DNA of 64,000 nt from Craurococcus roseus (GTDB taxonomy: Bacteria > Pseudomonadota > Alphaproteobacteria > Acetobacterales > Acetobacteraceae). The DNA lies in contig NZ_BAAAFZ010000060.1 in NCBI RefSeq assembly GCF_039523795.1, positions 62,001 through 126,000 of the forward strand, written 5' to 3'. The notes beneath the pieces were generated by a model. It was given only the letters and a program-made list of their open reading frames with translations, was not told the DNA's origin and did not search any database. A program made the translations under genes and the position numbers. Positions 7,345 through 15,554 of the stretch are shown here, in pieces. The number at the start of each line of letters is the position of its first letter. Within the stretch, counting starts at the first letter, position 1.

Positions 7345-10053
7345 CTAGAGCCGGAGGTCGGTCGCCCCGTCGAAGGTCGCGAGCGACTCCCCGACGAGGT
7401 AGAGGTTGTCGCCGCCGCCGAACGCGATCACCAGGTCGCTGCCGTACTCGAAGATCGTCGGCGCGAAGTTCGGGTCGGCCGCGGCGTAGGCGGTGGCGTC
7501 GATGACGTCCACGCCGCTCTCGAAGCCGAAGATGGCGTCGTAGCCGTCGCCGTCGCTGTAGACGATGTAGTCCGCCCCCGCGCCGCCGGTGACAGTGTCG
7601 TTGCCGTCGGCGCCGAAGAAGGTGTCGTCGCCGGTGCCGCCCGACAACCAGTTCGCGGCGGCGTCGCCGACGAGGGAGTCGTTGGCGAAGCTGCCGATGA
7701 CCGCCTCGATCGAGTTGAGGGTCGTGCCGGTGCCGGCCTCGGTGCCGGCGCCCAGGTCCACGACCACCGACCCGGCCGCGCCGCCGAAGTCGGCCAGGTC
7801 GAAGCCGGCGCCGCCCGCGATCGTGTCGGGCCCGAAGCCGGCGGCGATGGTGTCGTCGCCCGCGCCGCCCGTGACGGAGTCGGCGCCGAGGCCGCCGAAG
7901 AAGTAACCGTCTTCGTCCGCGCCCGTGATCGTGTCGGCCGCCGCCGTGCCGATCACCGCCTCGATGCCCGTGAGCGTGTCGGACACGCCCGCGCCGGCGG
8001 CCGTGCCCGCGGCCAGGTCAACCACCACCGGCCCCGCCAGCCAGTCGTACCGCAGCACGTCGTCGCCCGCGCCGCCGTCGATGGCGTTGGCGCCCTCGCC
8101 GCCGATCAGGGTGTCGGACGCGTCGAACCCGTGGATCGTGTCGTTCCCGCCGCGGCCGTCCAGCCAGTTGGGGTTCTCGTCGCCGTCGATGAGGTCGTCG
8201 AAGCCGCTGCCGACCACGCCCTCGATCGACAACAGCACGGAGCCGGTGCTGGATTCGACGCCGGTATCAAGGTTGAGCGACACGCCGGCCGTGGCCGAGG
8301 TGAAGTCCACGAAGTCCACGCCGTCGCCGCCGTCCAGCGTGTCGGCGCCCTGGCCGCCCACGACAGTGTCGTTGCCGCCGCCGCCGGAAACGTCGTCGTC
8401 GCCGGCGCCGCCCTGCAGGTGGTTGGCCGCCGTGTCGCCGGCGATGGTGTCGGCGAAGCCGCTGCCGACCAGGTGCTCCACGCCGAGCAGCGTGTCCGTC
8501 CCGCCCTCGTGGGTGACGACGCCGGTCGCCAGGCTGGCCTGGATGCCGGCCGTGGAGGACCAGCGGTAATCGGCGACGTCCGCGCCCTCGCCGCCGTCGA
8601 GCCGGTTGTCGCCCGTGCCGCCGAGCAGCGTGTCCCCGCCGCCCAGGCCGAGGATCGTGTCGTTCCCGCCGCGGCCCTCGAGCCAGGTCCACTGGCCGTC
8701 GCCGGTGATCGAGTCGGCGCCGGAGCCGCCCAGCACCGCCTCGATGGCCGACAGCGTGCTGCCGGTCGCGGTTTCCGTCCCCGCGCCGAGGTCCAGCACC
8801 AGGTCGGCCGTGGCGGCGGAGAAGTCGGCGGTGTCGAAGCCGTCCTCGCCGAAGATCTCGTCCGCGCCCTGGCCGGAGACGAGCGTGTCGTTGCCCGCGC
8901 CGCCGAACAGGTCGTCGTCCCCGCCGCCGCCGAAGAGGAAGTTGAAGCCGGCGTCGCCGACGAGGGTGTCGTTCTCCGCGCCGCCGATCACGTGCTCGAT
9001 GTTGGACAGCGCGTCCGCCGCCGCCGGCTCGGCCGCCAGCGGGTCGTCCGCCTCGGCGAAGCCGTCCGCCAGGTTGACCAGCACGGCGCCGGTGGACCAG
9101 TCGTAGCGCAGGATGTCCTGGCCGGCGCCGCCGTCGATCGTGTTGGCGCCGCGGCCGCCGATCAGCGTGTCGGAGCCGTCGCGGCCGTTGATGCTGTCGT
9201 CGCCGCCGCGCGCCTCCAGCCAGTTGGCGTTGGCGTCGCCCGCCAGCGCGTCGTCGCCCGCGCCGCCCGTCACGGCCTCGATGGACAGGAGGGCCGCGTT
9301 GGTGACGGCCCGCTCGACGCCCTGCTCGAGGTCCACGTCGAGGTCGCCGGAGACGGCGGTGAAGTCGGCCGTGTCGAACCCGGCGCCGCCGTCCAGCACG
9401 TCCCTGCCCTGGCCGGCGAAGAGCGTGTCGCTGCCGCCGAGGCCCGAGAGGCTGTCGTCGCCGCCGGCGCCGGCCAGGGCGTTGCCGGCGCCGTCGCCGA
9501 TGATGGTGTCGTTGCCCGCGCCGCCGGTCGCGTCCTCGATGTTCAGGAGCGCGTCCACCGCGGCCGGCAGGGGGCCCGAGGGGTCGTCGACCTCGGCTGT
9601 ACCGTCGGCGAGGTTGATGAGCGCCGCCCCGGTGGCCCAGCCGTAGTCGGCGGTGTCGCGGCCCGCGCCGCCGTCCAGGACGTTGCCGCCGCGTCCGCCG
9701 GCCAAGGTGTCGTCGCCCCCGGCGCCGTCCAGGCTGTCGTCGCCGTCGCGGCCGTCCAGCCGGTTGGCCGCGGCGTCGCCCGCGATGGCGTCGTCGCCGC
9801 CGGCGCCGTTCACCGCTTCGATGGAGACGAGGTCCGCGTTGGTGACGGCGGTCTCGGTCCCCGCCGCGAGGTCGACGTCGAGGTCGCCCGGCGTGCCGGC
9901 GAAGTCCGCCGTGTCGAAGCCGGCGCCGCCGTCCAGCGAGTCTCTGCCGCCGCTGCCGATGAGGGTGTCGTCGCCGTCGAACCCGAGGATGGTGTCGTCG
10001 GCGGAACTGCCCGTCAGGGTGTCGGGGCCACTGCTTCCTGGAATAACCGGCAT
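7345..10053 (-). CDS. Large RTX calcium-binding repeat protein
   Basis: A 902-residue secreted acidic protein made almost entirely of hemolysin-type nonapeptides (GGxGxDxLx). They are organised in several modules of about 130-150 residues, each with a GADTLDGG-like block, a DTADF/ADY segment, a VDLxxGTE strand and an NDT-GDA-N-L block. There is no N-terminal signal peptide, and the last 60 residues (GFESGVDVIDAT ... FDGATDLRL) look like a type I secretion signal. No enzymatic domain is visible, so an adhesin, S-layer-like or calcium-scaffold role is more likely than a toxin. It diverges from a second RTX gene, and a T1SS follows downstream of that gene. Confidence 0.9.
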   Translation of the reverse strand: MPVIPGSSGPDTLTGSSADDTILGFDGDDTLIGSGGRDSLDGGAGFDTADFAGTPGDLDVDLAAGTETAVTNADLVSIEAVNGAGGDDAIAGDAAANRLDGRDGDDSLDGAGGDDTLAGGRGGNVLDGGAGRDTADYGWATGAALINLADGTAEVDDPSGPLPAAVDALLNIEDATGGAGNDTIIGDGAGNALAGAGGDDSLSGLGGSDTLFAGQGRDVLDGGAGFDTADFTAVSGDLDVDLEQGVERAVTNAALLSIEAVTGGAGDDALAGDANANWLEARGGDDSINGRDGSDTLIGGRGANTIDGGAGQDILRYDWSTGAVLVNLADGFAEADDPLAAEPAAADALSNIEHVIGGAENDTLVGDAGFNFLFGGGGDDDLFGGAGNDTLVSGQGADEIFGEDGFDTADFSAATADLVLDLGAGTETATGSTLSAIEAVLGGSGADSITGDGQWTWLEGRGGNDTILGLGGGDTLLGGTGDNRLDGGEGADVADYRWSSTAGIQASLATGVVTHEGGTDTLLGVEHLVGSGFADTIAGDTAANHLQGGAGDDDVSGGGGNDTVVGGQGADTLDGGDGVDFVDFTSATAGVSLNLDTGVESSTGSVLLSIEGVVGSGFDDLIDGDENPNWLDGRGGNDTIHGFDASDTLIGGEGANAIDGGAGDDVLRYDWLAGPVVVDLAAGTAAGAGVSDTLTGIEAVIGTAAADTITGADEDGYFFGGLGADSVTGGAGDDTIAAGFGPDTIAGGAGFDLADFGGAAGSVVVDLGAGTEAGTGTTLNSIEAVIGSFANDSLVGDAAANWLSGGTGDDTFFGADGNDTVTGGAGADYIVYSDGDGYDAIFGFESGVDVIDATAYAAADPNFAPTIFEYGSDLVIAFGGGDNLYLVGESLATFDGATDLRL

Positions 10054-10355
10054 GTAATGCGTCTCCGAGAACGCCCGCGCTGAGCGAGGCTTGCCTGCGG
10101 CGGGGCGTGGCCGCGTCGGCGGCCGAACCCCGTTTGAGGCGATTTATCAACTTTTGGTAGATCACACACTAGTTTTCTTTTGCGTTTCCGATGAGCTGTC
10201 TGGCTGGTCGTGCCGGAAGCACCGCGCAGGATCGGTATACGGTATTGTAAGAAAATGTCGCCAGGAACGCGCAAAGTTTGACCGCAAAACAACTTCTAGT
10301 TAACAAACATCCTTGAGCGGGCGGCCCACGCCCAAAACGTCTCGGGGTACGCAGG
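10054..10355. promoter_or_regulatory. AT-rich divergent intergenic region between two RTX genes
   Basis: About 300 bases with no gene separate the starts of the two RTX proteins. The segment 10141-10320 is clearly richer in A and T than its surroundings and should carry promoters for both directions. One weak plus-strand candidate is TTGACC at 10278-10283 with TAACAA 17 bases later; it is a poor match at -10 and I would not rely on it. No obvious operator palindrome was found. Confidence 0.45.
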
Positions 10356-11210
10356 ATGTCTGATTTCGCATCGATCATGGGCGGGTCGCCCGACAGCCTA
10401 TTAGGCCAAACCGTCGGGCTCACCGACGTCGCCCCGAACTGGGACGCCTACTATTCCATCCAATCCGAAAACGTCTTCCTGGACCGCTTCGGCAGCGCCG
10501 GCGACAGCATCGTCGACGCCAGCGGCAGCCTGGGCGGCGCCCGCATCGAAGTCGGCAGCGGGTCCGACACCGTCACCGGCGGCGGCGGCGGAGACTCGGT
10601 CTGGGCCGGCGCCGGCACGGACACCGTGGACGGCGGCGACGGCAACAACACCATCTCGGGCGCGGCCGGCGACGACCTGATCGTCAGCGGGGCCGGCAAT
10701 GACAGCCTCAGCGGCGGCGAGGGCATGGACACCATCCGCGCCGGCGCCGGCAACGACCACGTCACGGGCGGCTCCGGCAACGACTCGCTCCGCGGCGAGG
10801 CCGGCGAGGACAGCCTCTTCGGCGGTTCGGGCGACGACTTCCTCCACGGCCAGGACGGCGCCGACATGCTGGTCGGCGGCTCCGGCGGCGACGAGCTGAT
10901 GGGCGGCGCCGGCGACGACACGCTCTTCGGCGGCACGGGCGCGGACGTCTTCGCCTTCGACGACGGCTTCGGCCGGGACGTCATCAGCGACTTCGGCAAC
11001 GGCGACCAGATCAACCTGGCCGCGAACCTCAACGGGACCGGCATCGCCACCGCCCAGGACTTGGTCACTATGGGCATGGTGTCCGGCGGCACCACCGCCG
11101 CCGGCACCAAGTTCACCGTCATCACCATCGGCACCGACACGATCCGGCTCGAGAAGGTCGACCACAACGACTTCATCAACCAGATCGGCACGCACGTCCA
11201 AGTGGGTTAA
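10356..11210 (+). CDS. Small RTX calcium-binding repeat protein
   Basis: A 284-residue acidic protein. Residues 1-65 form a non-repeat head (SDFASIMGGSPDSLLGQ...). About a dozen RTX nonapeptides follow (residues 68-205, GGGGGDSVWAGAGTDTVDGG pattern), then a C-terminal region with GRDVISDFGNGDQINL that serves as the usual type I secretion tail. There is no signal peptide. It diverges from the 902-residue RTX gene and precedes, in the same direction, the glycosyltransferases and type I exporter, so it is a likely substrate of that exporter. No catalytic motif is visible; a surface or matrix role is inferred. Confidence 0.9.
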   Translation: MSDFASIMGGSPDSLLGQTVGLTDVAPNWDAYYSIQSENVFLDRFGSAGDSIVDASGSLGGARIEVGSGSDTVTGGGGGDSVWAGAGTDTVDGGDGNNTISGAAGDDLIVSGAGNDSLSGGEGMDTIRAGAGNDHVTGGSGNDSLRGEAGEDSLFGGSGDDFLHGQDGADMLVGGSGGDELMGGAGDDTLFGGTGADVFAFDDGFGRDVISDFGNGDQINLAANLNGTGIATAQDLVTMGMVSGGTTAAGTKFTVITIGTDTIRLEKVDHNDFINQIGTHVQVG

Positions 11211-11264
11211 CCAACGGTTAAGGAATGCCCGCTACGCGTCCAGAGGACGAAGGAGCATCCTGCA

Positions 11265-13520
11265 CTGCCCATCCTCGAAGACACGGTGGCGCCCGCTGAC
11301 GGCGCCACTTTTTCGTTCCAGGCAGGCTTGGTCTCCCTGTCGGACGGAATCGTCCTCCTCGGCGTGGAAGACCCGGCCGGTCGCCTCGACCCCGCCCGGG
11401 TCGTCGCCTCCGGCGAGACGGGGCCGATCCGCCCGCCCTTCTCCTGGCACCGGGTCCGGACCCGCGGCGGCGCAGTCCTCCTCCTGATCGCCCACGCCCA
11501 GGCGCCGCTCGCCGCTGGCGCCGTGCTCCGGCTGGCGCAGGACGGCGACGGCGAGTCGACGACGCCCGCCGCCACGGCCTCCATCGCCGCGCGGGACGGC
11601 ATCGCGGCCCTGCTGGGCACCACGGAGCCGGCCGCCCTGCTGGCCGCCCTCCGCTTCGTGTCCTCCAAGGCCCTCGGCACCTTGCGCCGCGCCGACGACG
11701 CCGGCCTGGCCCGGCACTGCCACCGCCTCGCTGCGGCGCTGCTCGACCCGGCGCGCGCCGCGCGCCCGGTCGCGCGGGCCGGCGAAGAATTGGTGCTCTG
11801 GAGCCTGCCCGACGACGGCCCGCCGGCGCGGCGCACGGCGCCGCAGCACACGCTGCTCGGCCCCGCGCGCCTCCACCGCGCCCCGCTGGCGGCGGGCCGC
11901 GCCGTCCTCCTCCCCGCGCGCCACGCGGCGACGGCCGGGACCATCCTGCTGCCCGCCGACGGCGGCGGGCCCGTCCGCCTCCTGCCGCCGCCCCCCGCCC
12001 CGTTGCCCAGCCTCACCGACCTCGGCCGCCGGACGGAACCGCAAGCCCGCGCCCTCCACGCCGACGCTCTGGCCGCGCTCGCCGCCGGGGACGACGCGGC
12101 GCGGCGCCTGCTCCGGGACCTGCGCTTGGTCGGCGGGGGCGAGCCGGCGCGGGCCTGCGCGGCGCCGGAGCACCCCTTCGGCGGCGCCCTCGACATGGCG
12201 GTCGCCGACGGCGAGGGCGGCGTCTTCCTCCGCGGATGGCTGCGCGATCCGCTCGGCCTCGTCGCCGGCCTGACCCTGCGCGGCCCCGCCGGCGGCGGCG
12301 ATCGACCGCTGCCCTTGGACGCGCTCCACCGCTTCGCCCGGCCCGACCTGACCGACACCTACGCGGACGCGCCGCACGGCGGCGCCGGGCGCGAGCCCGG
12401 CTTCGCCGTCCATCTGCCCGACGCCGGCGGCCCGTGCACGGGCGGGCAGTGGAGCCTGCGCCTGCGCCTCACCACGGGCGACACCGCGCATCTGGTCGCC
12501 CCCCCGGGCCCGGCGCAGCCCCGCGCGGCGCGCGACGCCGTGCTCGCCGCCGTGGCGCCCAAGCACCTCACCCAGGCCCTGATGCGCGGCTGCATCGCCC
12601 CCGCGACCGGGCGCCTCCACCGCGCGGCGATGGCGCTGCGCGGCGCGCCGGAGGAGGTGCGGATCGGCGGAGGAGGCCCCGCGCGGCCGCAAGCGGCCCT
12701 GGTTGTGCCGCTCTACCGCAACCTGCGCTTCCTGCGGCACCAGTACGCCGCCTTCGCGCGCGACCCGTCGCTGCGCGAAACGGCGGAGCTGGTCTACGTG
12801 CTGGACTCGCCGGAGCAGCGCGAGGACGTGGAGCACATGCTGCGCGGCCTCCACGCCGTTTGCGGCATGCCGCTCACGCTGGTCGTCCAGGCCGCGAACC
12901 ACGGCTACGCCAGCGCCTGCAACGCCGGCGCGGCCGCCGCCACGGCGCCCGTGCTGGCCCTGGTGAACTCGGACGTAGTGCCGGCCGCGCGCGGCTGGCT
13001 GCGGCCGCTGCTGCGCGAACTGGACCGGCTCTCGACCGGTGGCCGCCCGGCCGCGGTCGGGCCGAAGCTGCTGTTCGACGACGGCTCGCTCCAGCACGCC
13101 GGCCTGTTCTTCGAGGCCGGGCCCGGCGGCGAGTGGTACAACAACCATTATTGGAAGGGCTACCCGCGCTTCCACCCGCCGGCGCAGGCCGCCCGCCCCG
13201 TGCCCGGCGTCACCGGCGCGCTGCTCTGCCTGCGGCGGGACGCCTTCGAGGCCCTCGGCGGCGTCTGCACCGACTACGTGGTCGGCGACTACGAGGATTC
13301 GGACCTCTGCCTCCGGCTGCGCGCCGCCGGCGGCGAGATCGCCTACATGCCCGAAGCGGAGCTGTACCACTTCGAGCGGCAGTCCATCCGCGAGCACGGC
13401 GGCTACGCCCGCACCGCGGCCTGCGCCTACAACCGGCACCTGCACCACGCGCGCTGGGCGCCGGCGATCGAGGCGCTGATGGCGCGCTTCCCCGACGCCC
13501 CTTCCACCCTGGCGGCTTGA
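11265..13520 (+). CDS. Multidomain family 2 glycosyltransferase
   Basis: About 750 residues. The C-terminal half (from about residue 465 counted from the GTG at 11286) is a GT2 domain with VVPLYRNLRFL, the donor/metal motif NSDVVP (about 561) and VGDYEDSDLCLRLRAAGG (about 665). Residues 300-395 form a separate GW-x-x-DP beta-domain; the first 130 residues are unassigned. The start is uncertain: the first usual start codon is GTG at 11286, but AGGAG at 11251-11255 is 9 bases before CTG at 11265, giving LPILEDTVAP. There is no ATG in this gap. It probably adds sugars to the linked surface polymer or RTX protein. GT4 follows 15 bases later. Confidence 0.83.
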   Translation: MPILEDTVAPADGATFSFQAGLVSLSDGIVLLGVEDPAGRLDPARVVASGETGPIRPPFSWHRVRTRGGAVLLLIAHAQAPLAAGAVLRLAQDGDGESTTPAATASIAARDGIAALLGTTEPAALLAALRFVSSKALGTLRRADDAGLARHCHRLAAALLDPARAARPVARAGEELVLWSLPDDGPPARRTAPQHTLLGPARLHRAPLAAGRAVLLPARHAATAGTILLPADGGGPVRLLPPPPAPLPSLTDLGRRTEPQARALHADALAALAAGDDAARRLLRDLRLVGGGEPARACAAPEHPFGGALDMAVADGEGGVFLRGWLRDPLGLVAGLTLRGPAGGGDRPLPLDALHRFARPDLTDTYADAPHGGAGREPGFAVHLPDAGGPCTGGQWSLRLRLTTGDTAHLVAPPGPAQPRAARDAVLAAVAPKHLTQALMRGCIAPATGRLHRAAMALRGAPEEVRIGGGGPARPQAALVVPLYRNLRFLRHQYAAFARDPSLRETAELVYVLDSPEQREDVEHMLRGLHAVCGMPLTLVVQAANHGYASACNAGAAAATAPVLALVNSDVVPAARGWLRPLLRELDRLSTGGRPAAVGPKLLFDDGSLQHAGLFFEAGPGGEWYNNHYWKGYPRFHPPAQAARPVPGVTGALLCLRRDAFEALGGVCTDYVVGDYEDSDLCLRLRAAGGEIAYMPEAELYHFERQSIREHGGYARTAACAYNRHLHHARWAPAIEALMARFPDAPSTLAA

Positions 13521-13535
13521 GGCGCGGCGGCACCG

Positions 13536-14828
13536 ATGCGCATCCTCCACCTCTGCCACAACCACCCCGACCTCCAGCCCGGCGGCTCCGAGGTGCTGGC
13601 GCGCGGCCTGTTCCGCGAGCTGCGCGACCGGCACGGCGCCGAGGGCCTGTTCCTCGCCGCCGTCACCGCCGCGCACCGGCAGCGCCGCCCCGGCACGCTG
13701 CTGCAAGCGGTCGGCGGCGCCGCGGACGAGATGCTGGTCTGGCTCGGCCACTTCGACCGTTTCGCCCTGTCCCAACCGGACACTTACGGCCTCGCCGCCA
13801 CCCTCGCGCCGCTGGTGGCGTCCGTGGACCCCGACATCGTCCACTTCCACCACCTGCTCCAATTCGGCGCCGAGGCTGTGGACGCCATCCGCCGGGCCGC
13901 GCCCCGCGCGCGGCTGGTCTTCACCGCGCACGACTTCTTCCCGATCTGCCCGCAGGAAGGCCAGCTCCTCACCACGGACGGGCGCCTCTGCCGCGGCCCC
14001 TCGCCGGACGCCTGCCGGCGCTGCTTCCCCGGCAAGCCCGCCGAGGACTTCGTCATGCGCGACCTCCAGATGCGGGACGTTTTGTCCGATTTCGACCGCA
14101 TCCTGCTCCCCAGCGAGTTCGCCCGCGGCCGCTACCTCGCCGCCGGCTACCCGGCGGAGCGCCTGGCCCTCATGCCGAACGGCATCGCCTGCGACGGCCC
14201 CGCGGCCCCGCGCCGCCGCCCCGCCGCGCCGGATGGCCGGCGCGACCGCTTCGGCTTCTTCGGCCACATCAACCGCTTCAAGGGCGGCATGGTCCTCCTG
14301 GAAGCCTCCCGCATTTTGTCCGAAGACGGCACCGCCCACCGCCTCACCCTCCACGGCGGCACCGCGTACCAGCCGGACGCCTTCCTGGAACGGTTCAACG
14401 CCGCGCTGGAAGCCGCGCCGATGGCCCGCCACCACGGCCCGTATACCGGGGCCGACCTCGGCGGGCTGATGGCCGAGGTCGATTGGGTGGTGGTGCCCTC
14501 GGTGTGGTGGGAGAACGCGCCCCTGGTGATCCTGGAGGCGTTCCGGCACGGCCGGCCCGTCATTTGCGGCAACGCCGGCGGCATGGCCGAGATGGTGCGC
14601 GACGGGATGGACGGGCTGCACGCGCCCATCGGCGACCCGGCCGGGCTCGCGGCCGTGCTGCGCCGCGCCGCGGAGCGGCCGGAGCTGTGGGACCGTTTGG
14701 CATCCGGAATCCTGCCCCCGAAAACCATCGCACAGGTAGCAGAAGACCATATATCGCTCTATCAAGAGCTTCTGGACCGAAGCGTCCCGGGGAGCCGCGC
14801 ACCGGCCGAAGCGGCGGTGGCGGCCTGA
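13536..14828 (+). CDS. Family 4 glycosyltransferase
   Basis: A 430-residue GT-B fold glycosyltransferase. The N-terminal acceptor domain opens with MRILHLCHNHPDLQPGGSE and contains DIVHFHHLLQFG and FTAHDFFPICP. The C-terminal donor domain has the RFGFFGHINRFKGG strand and a VVPSVWWENAPLVILEAFRHGRPVI stretch, the Glu-containing nucleotide-sugar site of GT4 enzymes. It lies in a compact run with the GT2 gene upstream and the membrane-anchored accessory gene and exporter downstream, all on the plus strand. The sugar and acceptor cannot be told from sequence. Confidence 0.88.
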   Translation: MRILHLCHNHPDLQPGGSEVLARGLFRELRDRHGAEGLFLAAVTAAHRQRRPGTLLQAVGGAADEMLVWLGHFDRFALSQPDTYGLAATLAPLVASVDPDIVHFHHLLQFGAEAVDAIRRAAPRARLVFTAHDFFPICPQEGQLLTTDGRLCRGPSPDACRRCFPGKPAEDFVMRDLQMRDVLSDFDRILLPSEFARGRYLAAGYPAERLALMPNGIACDGPAAPRRRPAAPDGRRDRFGFFGHINRFKGGMVLLEASRILSEDGTAHRLTLHGGTAYQPDAFLERFNAALEAAPMARHHGPYTGADLGGLMAEVDWVVVPSVWWENAPLVILEAFRHGRPVICGNAGGMAEMVRDGMDGLHAPIGDPAGLAAVLRRAAERPELWDRLASGILPPKTIAQVAEDHISLYQELLDRSVPGSRAPAEAAVAA

Positions 14829-14865
14829 AACCGGCACGCCGGCGCGCTGGAGGACGAGCGACGAC

Positions 14866-15549
14866 ATGACCCAGCCAGGGCAGAACACCCGGCCGGCCGA
14901 GGCGCCGACCGCCGCCGCCGTTGCCGAGCCGGTGACGACGCCTTCGGTGGCGCGCCCGGGCATCCGGGCGCTGATCGACAACGCCACCGCCGACCGCCTC
15001 TACGGCTGGGCGTGGAACTCGGCAGAGCCGGACCGGCGCCTCGCGGTCGAGCTGCGCCTCGCCGACGAAACGGTCGCCGCCACGACGGCGGACCTCGCCC
15101 GCCCCGACCTCGCCGGCAACGGCATCGGCGACGGCTGCCACGCCTTCGAATTCGCGCTGAAGCGCGAATGGATCGCCCGCCGCGGCGAGCTCTCGGCCGT
15201 GGTGCGCTGCGAGGACGGCTCGGAGGTCCCGGTCGCCGTCCGCGTGCGCCGACCCGACGACGCGCAGGTCTCCACCCGCCTCCAGCGCGCGGTGGAGGGC
15301 CTCACCGCCGAGCAGGCGGCGCTGCGGAAGGAGTTGGCGGCGCGGCCGGACGCGGCCGCGGCCCTGGAACAGCGGCTCGGCCAGCTCGAACTGTGGGTCG
15401 CCCGCCTGGACGCGCGGCTCGGCGAGGGCGCCGACGCGCCGGCGAAGGCGGGCGGCGGGTTCGACCCGTGGCAGGTGGCGCTGGCGGCGGTGCTGGCCGG
15501 CGCGGCCAGCGCGGCGCTGGCCCTCGCCGTCGCGCACGGCTTGGGCTGA
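14866..15549 (+). CDS. Membrane-anchored accessory protein with GW-type beta-domain
   Basis: I do not recognise a named family. The protein has 227 residues. Residues about 24-125 form a domain with RLYGWAWN, a VEL strand, RPDLAGNGIGDGCHAFEF and a closing VRVRRP strand. A similar but diverged pattern (FLRGWLRDP ... FARPDL ... GFAVHLP) sits inside the upstream GT2 protein. Residues about 135-190 are coiled-coil-like with many Ala, Glu and Arg, and the last 22 residues are a hydrophobic anchor. With no signal peptide, the head is probably cytoplasmic. It ends 5 bases before the first ABC gene, suggesting a role coupling glycosylation to export; that is inference. Confidence 0.7.
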   Translation: MTQPGQNTRPAEAPTAAAVAEPVTTPSVARPGIRALIDNATADRLYGWAWNSAEPDRRLAVELRLADETVAATTADLARPDLAGNGIGDGCHAFEFALKREWIARRGELSAVVRCEDGSEVPVAVRVRRPDDAQVSTRLQRAVEGLTAEQAALRKELAARPDAAAALEQRLGQLELWVARLDARLGEGADAPAKAGGGFDPWQVALAAVLAGAASAALALAVAHGLG

Positions 15550-15554
15550 ACGGA

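Noticed and set aside
8131..10083. Long plus-strand open frame opposite the large RTX gene
   Set aside because: Low-complexity Val/Ala/Arg repeats mirroring the RTX nonapeptides; the RTX reading has clear calcium motifs and a secretion tail.
11232..14987. Very long minus-strand open frame (over 1200 codons) opposite the glycosyltransferase genes
   Set aside because: Translation is a repetitive Arg/Ala/Gly/Pro string without domains; it is the usual antisense shadow of high-GC coding sequence.
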